From an uncultured Eubacterium sp. (lineage in GTDB: Bacteria; Bacillota; Clostridia; Lachnospirales; Lachnospiraceae), in the NCBI GenBank assembly GCA_905236225.1, contig CAJOPM010000178.1, positions 1 through 5,745 on the forward strand: DNA of 5,745 nt, written 5' to 3'. Positions 1-5,745 of the stretch are shown here, one piece after another (the first letter of the stretch is position 1; the number at the start of each line of letters is the position of its first letter). A model generated the notes under the pieces. That model saw only the letters and a list, made by a program, of their open reading frames with translations. It was not told the DNA's origin and ran no database searches. Position numbers and translations under genes: made by a program.

Positions 1-1092
1 AAAAAGCGCGGCAACAAAGTGTTCTTTACTTCAGACAGAGAAGGGACGCTTGCTGGTAATGAAAAGTTCGTATACGAGCGAATGGTAGAGCGCGGCATGA
101 AAGATAAGTACAGATTTTGCTTTGATTTTAAAGACAGCATTAAGTCTAGCCGAAGCTTTTTAAACAAATTTAGATTTGCATATAATCTGGCTACTTCGGA
201 TATTATATTTGTTGATGATTACCAGCCGGAATTATACTACAATAAATACGATCCAAACGTTAAGATAGTGCAGCTTTGGCATGCATGCGGCGCATTTAAG
301 ACGATTGGATTCGAACGCCTTGGCAAGAAGGGAAGCCCGGCATTTATGACCAAAGCTCACAAATGTTATACCCACGTTACGGTTAGTTCGGATCATTCGG
401 CTGACCATAATTCAGAAGCATTTTGTCTTAGCAGGGACAAATTCTATGCGACGGGAATACCAAGATGCGACGTATTCTTTGATGAGAACTATAAAAAGAA
501 TGCGCGCGAAAAGGTTTTTGGCGAATATCCTATGCTAAATGATGGCAGAAAGGTCATATTATATGCGCCGACCTTCCGTGGTAATAACGCCAAATCGGCT
601 TCATTTCCTTTTAAAGACGTAGGATTTGGAAAGATAGGCAAATATCTTAAGTCAAGCGGTGATATTATGCTTGTAAAGATGCATCCATTTGTTAAAATGG
701 AACAATCAATACCGCCGACCTACAGGGATTGTATTATTGATGTTACAGAGTATCCTGATATTAATGAACTTCTTACCGTCACTGATATTTTGGTTACGGA
801 TTATTCGTCTGTAATCTATGAGGCGGGGCTTTTAAAGGTGCCGATGCTGTTTTATGCATTTGATTTTGATACCTATGACACAGACAGAGGTTTCTATGAG
901 CCGTATGAAGAAATGGTCCCGGGCAAGATAGTAAAGAGTAGCTCAGAGCTTATTGAATCGCTCGAAAATGAGGACTATGAAGAAGAAAAACTCGAAGGTT
1001 TCTTATCTAAGAACTTTAAATATTTAGACGGACACTCAACAGACAGGGTTATTGATTTAGTATTCGGCACGGATTATAAAGCTGCCGATTGA
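1..1092 (+). CDS. CDP-glycerol glycerophosphotransferase family protein (TagB/TagF-like), 5'-truncated by window
   Basis: This family transfers glycerol-phosphate (or a related polyol-phosphate) units from a CDP-linked donor to a growing teichoic-acid-like polymer at the inner face of the membrane. The frame is open from base 1, and 363 residues are visible before the TGA at 1090-1092. A GTG at 19 could be read as a start, but the frame runs on upstream (KKRGNK) and VFFTSDREG resembles an internal early strand of the family, so the real start is most likely outside the window, possibly after another domain. Family landmarks in order are QLWHACGAFKTIG (271-309; usual form WHG), TGIPRCD (451-471), YAPTFRG (562-582), KMHPF (676-690), DINELL followed by TDYSS (796-810), and near the C-terminus DGHSTDRV. 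The histidines of WHACG (280-282) and MHP (682-684) and the TDYSS aspartate match conserved active-site positions of the family. No membrane segment is visible. The next gene follows after 20 bases, which suggests co-transcription. The exact polymer and polyol cannot be told from the sequence. Confidence 0.93.
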   Translation, partial: KKRGNKVFFTSDREGTLAGNEKFVYERMVERGMKDKYRFCFDFKDSIKSSRSFLNKFRFAYNLATSDIIFVDDYQPELYYNKYDPNVKIVQLWHACGAFKTIGFERLGKKGSPAFMTKAHKCYTHVTVSSDHSADHNSEAFCLSRDKFYATGIPRCDVFFDENYKKNAREKVFGEYPMLNDGRKVILYAPTFRGNNAKSASFPFKDVGFGKIGKYLKSSGDIMLVKMHPFVKMEQSIPPTYRDCIIDVTEYPDINELLTVTDILVTDYSSVIYEAGLLKVPMLFYAFDFDTYDTDRGFYEPYEEMVPGKIVKSSSELIESLENEDYEEEKLEGFLSKNFKYLDGHSTDRVIDLVFGTDYKAAD

Positions 1093-1098
1093 TAATAT

Positions 1099-1104
1099 GA
1101 GGGA
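1099..1104 (+). promoter_or_regulatory. Ribosome binding site of the pyruvyl transferase gene
   Basis: GAGGGA lies 8 bases before the ATG at 1113 and within the 20-base gap after the preceding stop codon. It supports the ATG at 1113 over the in-frame ATG at 1128. An ATG at 1097-1099 overlaps this site but is out of frame with the gene. Confidence 0.7.
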
Positions 1105-1112
1105 ATTACATT

Positions 1113-2393
1113 ATGAAGAAGTATATTATGAGGGCGCCGCAAAGCCCGTTTAAAAATCCGACGCATATATCTGCGATATATCACGATCTGGTAAGCTCGA
1201 ATTCAGGCAATCTGATTTTTGTTCACAGTATTGCAAGAGCGCTTATGAGGGATGGCAATCAGATAGATTTTACCAAAGCAAATAAGACGTGGTCGGAAGA
1301 AGAGGTCAGAAGAATAAATGCAGAATATGATGCGTTTATCATACCTCTTGCAAATGCATTTAGAGTTTCTTTTATAGATCAGATGAAGGTTCTGACCAAA
1401 AATATAAAGAGGCTTAACATCCCGTGTATTGTAGTCGGGGTAGGCTATCAGGGAAAGACCGATGGAAGTATAGATAAGAATCCGGCTCTTGATTCAGCCG
1501 TAAAAGACTTTATCAAGGCAGTTTTAAAAAAATCGAATATGGTAGGTCTAAGAGGCGAGTTTACGGCAACTTATCTGGAAAGACTTGGATTTAAACCACA
1601 GAAACATTTTACTGTTATAGGCTGTCCTTCAATGTATCTTTACGGAGAGGATTTGCCAAAGGCAAGGCCGTTTACTCTCAATAAAGATACCAAGATAAGT
1701 CTTAACTCTAAGGTTATGCTGCCGCAGAAGGTGCACAACTACATGCATGATATCTGCACCAAAATAGAAGATCATATCTATGTTGTGCAAAATACATATG
1801 AACTTAAGACGTTATATTGCGGCATGAGACTTACGACCTCATCGCCTACCGTGCTCAAAGATAAAGAGTTCTATCCGTTTAATTACAAACACAGATTATA
1901 TCAAGAAAACAAGGTAAGAGGCTTTATTAATGCAGAAAGCTGGTTTGAATATCTTAGAGGAAGAGACTTAAGTTTTGGAACCAGAATTCACGGAAATATA
2001 TGTGCGGTATTGTCCGGTACGCCGGCATTTATACTGGCTTGTGACGGCCGCGTAAGAGAGCTGGCAAGATACCATAATATCCAGCATATTGCGCTAGGTG
2101 ATCTTAAAGTAAAAAAAGATATATTCAAATTGCTGGAAAATGCCGATTTTGACAGTATACAAAAAGGACACGCCGAGCGGTTTAATCATTATCTTGATTT
2201 TATGCATGCAAATGAGCTTCAGACGATATTTGACGAGCCCACTGTTAAATCAGATTTCGATGAAGAAATTAAAAAAATAGATTTTGAGAAAGGCATAGTG
2301 CCACTTCCGTTTGCTGATTATCATGAGCAGACCGAGGCTCTAAGATTCTGGGATTTGACATATACAGATATGAGAGCAAAAGCTTCCAGGTAG
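1113..2393 (+). CDS. Polysaccharide pyruvyl transferase family protein
   Basis: The complete 426-residue protein runs from ATG to TAG. It resembles the polysaccharide pyruvyl transferase family (CsaB/WcaK-type, GT-B-like fold), whose members typically add a pyruvate ketal from phosphoenolpyruvate to a sugar of a surface glycan. Visible signatures are an N-terminal loop SSNSGNLIF (residues 28-36) before a helix, a central strand PCIVVGVGYQG (104-114), GLRGEFTATYLERLGF (145-160; the usual 'R..T...L..LG' block), VIGCPSMYLYG (168-178), and the C-terminal motif FGTRIHGNICAVLSGTPAF, with R291, H293 and G294 in the family-typical RxHG position. There is no signal peptide or membrane segment, so the protein is probably cytosolic or membrane-associated. 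It begins 20 bases after a teichoic-acid-type polymerase gene and ends 17 bases before an exported phosphoesterase gene, so a role in decorating the same surface polymer is plausible. The N-terminal region is more divergent than the C-terminal motif, and the superfamily includes members without proven pyruvylation, so the exact acceptor and even the reaction remain uncertain. Confidence 0.88.
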   Translation: MKKYIMRAPQSPFKNPTHISAIYHDLVSSNSGNLIFVHSIARALMRDGNQIDFTKANKTWSEEEVRRINAEYDAFIIPLANAFRVSFIDQMKVLTKNIKRLNIPCIVVGVGYQGKTDGSIDKNPALDSAVKDFIKAVLKKSNMVGLRGEFTATYLERLGFKPQKHFTVIGCPSMYLYGEDLPKARPFTLNKDTKISLNSKVMLPQKVHNYMHDICTKIEDHIYVVQNTYELKTLYCGMRLTTSSPTVLKDKEFYPFNYKHRLYQENKVRGFINAESWFEYLRGRDLSFGTRIHGNICAVLSGTPAFILACDGRVRELARYHNIQHIALGDLKVKKDIFKLLENADFDSIQKGHAERFNHYLDFMHANELQTIFDEPTVKSDFDEEIKKIDFEKGIVPLPFADYHEQTEALRFWDLTYTDMRAKASR

Positions 2394-2397
2394 TATT

Positions 2398-2405
2398 AGG
2401 AGGAG
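2398..2405 (+). promoter_or_regulatory. Strong ribosome binding site that fixes the GTG start at 2411
   Basis: AGGAGGAG is a near-perfect Shine-Dalgarno sequence ending 5 bases before GTG 2411-2413 (AGGAGG itself ends 7 bases before it). The codon directly upstream of the GTG in the same frame is TAG (2408-2410), so the protein cannot begin further upstream. The first in-frame ATG is at 2651, beyond the first metal-binding motif. The GTG is therefore the only start that keeps the signal peptide and the catalytic domain. Confidence 0.88.
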
Positions 2406-2410
2406 ATTAG

Positions 2411-2503
2411 GTGCCCCAAAAACTCAAAAACATTATTGTATATTTACTTGTATTATCGATAGCCTTAACACTTGCGCCCATAGCAAGTGTTAAGGCTAAT
2501 GCT
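2411..2503 (+). other. Signal peptide of the CpdB-like enzyme
   Basis: The N-terminus has basic residues (K4, K6), a hydrophobic stretch from I8 to about A25 rich in Leu/Ile/Val, and an A29-N30-A31 site that fits the A-x-A rule of signal peptidase I. The mature protein would begin around A32. No lipobox cysteine is present, so it is not a lipoprotein. Secretion agrees with the known extracytoplasmic location of this enzyme family. The exact cleavage point could shift by one or two residues. Confidence 0.85.
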
Positions 2504-5500
2504 GCTACAAAGGGGACAGCAAAACTTACTATTTTTTCGACTACGGATCTTCATGGCCAAAGTATTACATATTCTTATGATACGGCCTCGTCGCACTCAA
2601 GCGGTTCTTTAGCACAAATATCAAATATAATTAACAAAAAAAAGGCCGCAATGCCTGAAAATGGCGCGTCACTTCTGGTAGATTGCGGTGATACGGTTTA
2701 TGGCCTGGGTTCAAAATCCATTATGAACAACACCATAGCAGCGGATGAGCAATATATGTACGAGCTTATGTCGTATATGGGATATGACGCTATTACCCTG
2801 GGAAATCACGACTTTGATTATGGATATTCATACGAATACAAAGCGCTTAAGGCTTCGGGATTATCAAGTAAAGTTGTATTATCCAATGTGACAAAGGCAG
2901 ATTCGGGTGCATATCCTTGGAATACAAGAAAGATAATAAAAAAGAAGATAAAATTTTCAAACGGGAAATATAAAACGGTTAAGATCGGCATTACCGGAGC
3001 ATCAATACCGGCTCTTAGCTCTTATACTTATTGGAGAGATACGCTAAAGACACACGATATAGTAAAATCCGTTGAAAAGCAGGTAGAGCTCCTTCAAGAC
3101 GAGGGAGCGGACATTATTGTTGTGCTTGCTCACAGTGGTGTCGGAGAAGAGACGGCGCAAGGGACAAGAGAAGAGAATGTGGGATATCAGCTTACGCAGA
3201 TTGAGGGCGTTGATGTGCTCTGCTTAGGACATACGCATAGAAATTATCCTGCTGATAATGAGTACAGTAGTATTGCCTACGGATATGATAATGTCAGATC
3301 AAAGACAGGATTTATGAATGGGGTCGCAGTGGTTCAGGAGGCCGATCATGGCACTGCGTTAGGAATCACCAATCTTAATTTGACTCTTACATCAAATAAT
3401 AAAGTCAAGGTATCAAGCAAGAGCGTTTCGGTTAGAGAAATAACTTCAAGCGACGCTCAAGATAAGAGTATTGTGGCTTTGAATAATGAATTTAACGAAA
3501 AATATCTTGCGCTTGTTGAAAAGAGCGAGGCTGCTACTGAAGAGGGCTATAACAATTATTTTGGAATGTTTGAAGACAATGCTCTTATTCAGCTGGTAAA
3601 TGATGCCAAGATAGCCCATGCAAAAAAGGTTATAGAAGAGCAGGCACCGCAGTATTCTTCGTATCCAATCATATCATCAACATCATATAATGTGGCTGGG
3701 GCGGATTCGGCGTCGGATTATATCAAAATAGACAAAGAAATAAAACTAAAGGATATTCTTAGTCTTCAGGAGTATTCGCAGCAGTGGTCGAAGTTTTATT
3801 ACATAACCGGTGCGCAGCTTAAGGAAATGTTAGAGTGGCAGGCTTCGGCATATATGAATACATCTTCGGTTAAGGGGAATACGTGGACGGATACGGCTAT
3901 GAACTACCTTGCGCAAAGCGGATATGTGCCGATACTTGCGCCTGACTGGGACAACTGGAAAGGCCTTGTGATATTTGACGGTGTTGAATATACTATCGAT
4001 ACCTCGCAGCCCGCAAGATATGATAAAGAAGGCAAGATAATAAATTCTTCGGCTCACAGAATATCGTCCTTAACCTGTAACGGGCAGACGGTATCAGATA
4101 GTAAGATATTCGTTTGGGTAACTAAGAATTTCAATGAAAATATCTATCCGCCGATAGGTGCCGAGGTAAAGAATCAGCTGATCATCGGAAAGACCAAGAT
4201 GTTCGAAGATGTGGTAGAAGAATACATAACCGAGCAGTCTAAGGATGGAACGCTTGAAATATATGCTGATGATAACTGGCATCTTGAATTTGAAGAGGGG
4301 GCAAATTATGTCATGAAGACCTCTTCTGATGCTGATGAGCTCGTTTTTGCTAAATCCTGGTATGTTGATAAAGTGTTGCAAAAAGCCGGCTACTCATATT
4401 ATCAGATGGCTCTTGGAACAGAGTATGAAGATACATACGGACCTAATCTTGTAGTAAGTCAGGCGCATAGCTATACGCTTGGAGATCCTGCGGATATATA
4501 TGTAATATCATCGGATTACTCTACGGTTTCATCTGTGTGTTATCTTGAGGGGGTTTACGGAGCTGATGATGCAAAATGGAGTAGAGCCAAAAACATATCA
4601 TCAGGTTGCTTTACTGTTTCGGAAAATGGAATATATTCCGTAAAAGCAACGGATAAGCTTGGCAATAGTACAATAAAATACATAGCTGTAGACAATATTG
4701 ATACAAGCGTATCTACCAAACCATACGTAAATGAGGCTACCAATACGGATACTTCCATAAGCGGCAAGGCGAGCGCATATGCAAGTATAGAGGTAGTTAC
4801 GCCAAGAGACGTATATACAAGTAAGGCAGATGAATCGGGATATTTTGAAACTGACGTTGACTATCTTTTTGCAAATGATGTGATTATGGTAAGGCAAACC
4901 GATGCGTCCGGGAGAATAAGCGCATATGAAACCATCACGGTAGGTCGCTCGTCGGCAAATATTGCAATAATAAATTCTGTAAAAAATAATCAAACCTCGC
5001 TTAAAGGAACGCTTGATGATTCAAAGTATTGCAAGGTTGTAGCTGTTAGAGGATCAAAGGTTTATATACCAAAAGGGCAGATTGATAATTATATCAGTAC
5101 CACGATATATGATGCTTACAGTAACAAAGAAATAGTAGAGACAAGCTATACCTTTAACAATACGACAAAGAAATTTACCCTTAAGATTCCGGATCTTACA
5201 ACTGGAGAAACTATAAAAGTTTATAGCTATGATTGGAAAAATAGAGCTTCAAACGTGCAAAAATATACTGTGATAGAAGGCGCGCAAAACAAGCCTAAGC
5301 TTAGAAAAGTTGTAGCTCAGGAGAAAAAAGTATACGGACGCATCCCGTCTCAGAGCGTGGAATCTTGTACGATCAAGGTAAAGGACAATAATAAAACATA
5401 TACATCTAAAACAAATAGTAAGGGATATTTTTCGGTAAAGGTCTCATCGCTTAAAGTGGGAGATAAAATAAAAGTTGTAGCGCAAGATACTACTTCGTCC

Positions 5501-5745
5501 GGCAAAAAACGTACTTCGCTTACAGCGAAAGGCACTGCCGTAGACGGAAGCGAAAAACTCTCCAAAACTGCAGCCTCAAGGGTAAAATTAAATAAGGTAG
5601 ACAGCAAGGATACAAAGATTAGCGGAAAGCTTATAGCACAAACTACTGATACTGTCACTCTTATGATTAACAAAAAATCTATTCATCCACAGATAGCAGA
5701 GGATGGAAAGTTTACTGTTAAGCTTGATAAGGCTCTATCGGCAGG
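2411..5745 (+). CDS. Exported 5'-nucleotidase/CpdB-like metallophosphoesterase with Ig-like repeat tail, 3'-truncated by window
   Basis: The frame is open for 1111 codons with no stop, and I checked it row by row. It predicts a secreted phosphoesterase of the 5'-nucleotidase/2',3'-cyclic-nucleotide phosphodiesterase family (UshA, CpdB, YfkN, CdnP), which hydrolyses extracellular nucleotides or cyclic (di)nucleotides. Residues 1-31 are a signal peptide. Residues ~38-330 are a calcineurin-like metallophosphatase domain with a complete set of metal ligands: D46-L-H48, G93-D94, G131-N-H-D134, H241 (AHSG) and G273-H-T-H276. Residues ~358-610 are the C-terminal nucleotidase domain, with DNALIQLVNDA (389-399), TGAQLKEMLEWQA (466-478) and GVEYTIDTSQPARYD (524-538). 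The last block closely resembles CpdB, as do DDNWHLEF (620-627) and the segment after it. Residues ~684 to the end are Ig-like repeats. E. coli CpdB has about 650 residues, so the enzyme core is complete and the tail is extra. The usual Phe/Tyr-x-Asn loop and Gly-rich loop of the nucleotidase domain look replaced, so the substrate is open. Surface anchoring cannot be judged because the C-terminus is missing. Confidence 0.92.
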   Translation, partial: MPQKLKNIIVYLLVLSIALTLAPIASVKANAATKGTAKLTIFSTTDLHGQSITYSYDTASSHSSGSLAQISNIINKKKAAMPENGASLLVDCGDTVYGLGSKSIMNNTIAADEQYMYELMSYMGYDAITLGNHDFDYGYSYEYKALKASGLSSKVVLSNVTKADSGAYPWNTRKIIKKKIKFSNGKYKTVKIGITGASIPALSSYTYWRDTLKTHDIVKSVEKQVELLQDEGADIIVVLAHSGVGEETAQGTREENVGYQLTQIEGVDVLCLGHTHRNYPADNEYSSIAYGYDNVRSKTGFMNGVAVVQEADHGTALGITNLNLTLTSNNKVKVSSKSVSVREITSSDAQDKSIVALNNEFNEKYLALVEKSEAATEEGYNNYFGMFEDNALIQLVNDAKIAHAKKVIEEQAPQYSSYPIISSTSYNVAGADSASDYIKIDKEIKLKDILSLQEYSQQWSKFYYITGAQLKEMLEWQASAYMNTSSVKGNTWTDTAMNYLAQSGYVPILAPDWDNWKGLVIFDGVEYTIDTSQPARYDKEGKIINSSAHRISSLTCNGQTVSDSKIFVWVTKNFNENIYPPIGAEVKNQLIIGKTKMFEDVVEEYITEQSKDGTLEIYADDNWHLEFEEGANYVMKTSSDADELVFAKSWYVDKVLQKAGYSYYQMALGTEYEDTYGPNLVVSQAHSYTLGDPADIYVISSDYSTVSSVCYLEGVYGADDAKWSRAKNISSGCFTVSENGIYSVKATDKLGNSTIKYIAVDNIDTSVSTKPYVNEATNTDTSISGKASAYASIEVVTPRDVYTSKADESGYFETDVDYLFANDVIMVRQTDASGRISAYETITVGRSSANIAIINSVKNNQTSLKGTLDDSKYCKVVAVRGSKVYIPKGQIDNYISTTIYDAYSNKEIVETSYTFNNTTKKFTLKIPDLTTGETIKVYSYDWKNRASNVQKYTVIEGAQNKPKLRKVVAQEKKVYGRIPSQSVESCTIKVKDNNKTYTSKTNSKGYFSVKVSSLKVGDKIKVVAQDTTSSGKKRTSLTAKGTAVDGSEKLSKTAASRVKLNKVDSKDTKISGKLIAQTTDTVTLMINKKSIHPQIAEDGKFTVKLDKALSA
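2460..2498. repeat. Perfect 16-bp inverted repeat (hairpin) inside the signal-peptide codons
   Basis: The left arm TAGCCTTAACACTTGC (2460-2475) is the exact reverse complement of the right arm GCAAGTGTTAAGGCTA (2483-2498), with a 7-base loop GCCCATA (2476-2482). Seven of the 16 pairs are G-C. The structure starts 49 bases after the first base of the GTG and covers codons 17-30, ending almost exactly at the predicted signal-peptidase site. No T-run follows on the + strand, so it is not a standard intrinsic terminator. The total length of 39 bases is a multiple of three. Its role is unknown: an mRNA element affecting translation or decay, a protein-binding operator, or a small inserted palindrome that keeps the frame. 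Confidence 0.9.
4460..5745 (+). repeat. Tail of Ig-like/bacterial beta-sandwich repeat domains (protein-level)
   Basis: After the enzyme core the protein changes to Ser/Thr/Lys-rich beta-strand sequence. A first Ig-like domain (residues ~684-764) ends in the typical GIYSVKATDKLGNSTIKYIAV pattern, broken here as GIYSVKATDKLGN then STIKYIAV. About four divergent units follow, starting near residues 765, 849, 958 and 1052. They share an early glycine block (ISGKA at 783-787, LKGTL at 864-868, VYGRI at 974-978, ISGKL at 1070-1074), a central 'G-x-F' strand (SGYF, KKF, KGYF, GKF), and an exit strand such as ANDVIMV, GETIKVYSYD or GDKIKVVAQD. The last unit is cut by the window end. Such domains usually act as spacers or carbohydrate/wall-binding modules. 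The units differ a lot from each other, so they are old repeats rather than recent DNA duplications. Confidence 0.72.

Noticed and set aside
19..21. GTG as the true start of the glycerophosphotransferase
   Set aside because: The frame is open further upstream to base 1, there is no Shine-Dalgarno sequence in the 18 bases before it, and the sequence there already resembles internal family sequence.
1165..1181. Small inverted repeat ATATATC-TGC-GATATAT in the pyruvyl transferase gene
   Set aside because: Only 7 mostly A-T pairs with a 3-base loop within coding sequence; expected by chance in AT-rich DNA.
1526..1532. A7 tracts in the pyruvyl transferase gene (here, and near 2109-2115 and 2272-2278) as possible frameshift sites
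   Set aside because: Such tracts are common in Lys-rich, AT-rich genes, and the frame is intact through all of them with family motifs on both sides.
2460..2530. Intrinsic terminator at the 2460-2498 hairpin
   Set aside because: The bases after the right arm (AATGCTGCTACAAAGG) contain no T-run, and the stem is only 7/16 G-C. It lies inside a clearly translated signal peptide.
3830..4057. 75-codon open frame on the minus strand
   Set aside because: It lies wholly antisense to the well-supported CpdB-like gene, its translation has no recognisable domain, and there is no ribosome binding evidence.
4094..4381. 95-codon open frame on the minus strand
   Set aside because: Antisense shadow of conserved nucleotidase-domain codons (including the DNW block); Ile/Tyr-rich composition is typical of reverse reading of AT-rich genes.
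4463..4478. Near-palindrome GCGCATAGCTATACGC in the exported enzyme gene
   Set aside because: 16 bases with one mismatched pair, in coding sequence far from any start; not unusual enough to call an operator.
4555..4993. Two overlapping minus-strand open frames (4555-4767 and 4601-4993)
   Set aside because: Both are antisense to the Ig-like tail, overlap each other in different frames, and give low-quality hydrophobic or Cys/Tyr-rich translations without domains.
5350..5673. 107-codon minus-strand open frame with a hydrophobic translation
   Set aside because: The hydrophobic look comes from reverse reading of Lys/Thr/Ser-rich codons of the repeat tail. It is not a convincing membrane protein.

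Overview
The window holds three genes on the + strand, packed head to tail with gaps of about 20 bases, which looks like part of one transcription unit. It is moderately AT-rich. It has strong purine-rich Shine-Dalgarno sites, a GTG start, free use of AGA/ATA codons and a Gram-positive-type export signal. The first protein strongly resembles glycerophosphotransferases of anaerobic Clostridia. I infer a Firmicute, probably Lachnospiraceae or close kin; the family-level placement is a guess from protein style, not a search result.

Layout: (1) bases 1-1092 are the 3' part of a CDP-glycerol glycerophosphotransferase (teichoic-acid polymerase family); its true N-terminus lies before the window. 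(2) Bases 1113-2393 are a complete gene for a polysaccharide pyruvyl transferase family protein. (3) Bases 2411-5745 are an uninterrupted reading frame of 1111 codons with no stop before the window ends. It starts at a GTG right after an in-frame stop and a strong ribosome binding site. It encodes an exported 5'-nucleotidase/CpdB-like metallophosphoesterase followed by a tail of Ig-like repeats. No promoter, terminator, tRNA, rRNA, CRISPR or insertion sequence is visible. There is no gene-free stretch over 300 bases; both intergenic gaps are 20 bases or less.

How they may work together: genes 1 and 2 fit assembly and acidic decoration of a phosphate-containing cell-surface polymer. Gene 3 would act outside the membrane on nucleotides, cyclic (di)nucleotides or related phosphoesters. 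The functional link is inferred from the operon-like spacing only.

The most unusual structure is a perfect 16-bp inverted repeat with a 7-base loop (2460-2498) inside the signal-peptide codons of the third gene. Protein coding alone does not readily explain it, and it has no U-tract of a terminator. The second point of interest is that the C-terminal nucleotidase domain of gene 3 keeps the CpdB scaffold but seems to have lost the usual substrate-stacking and glycine-rich loop motifs.
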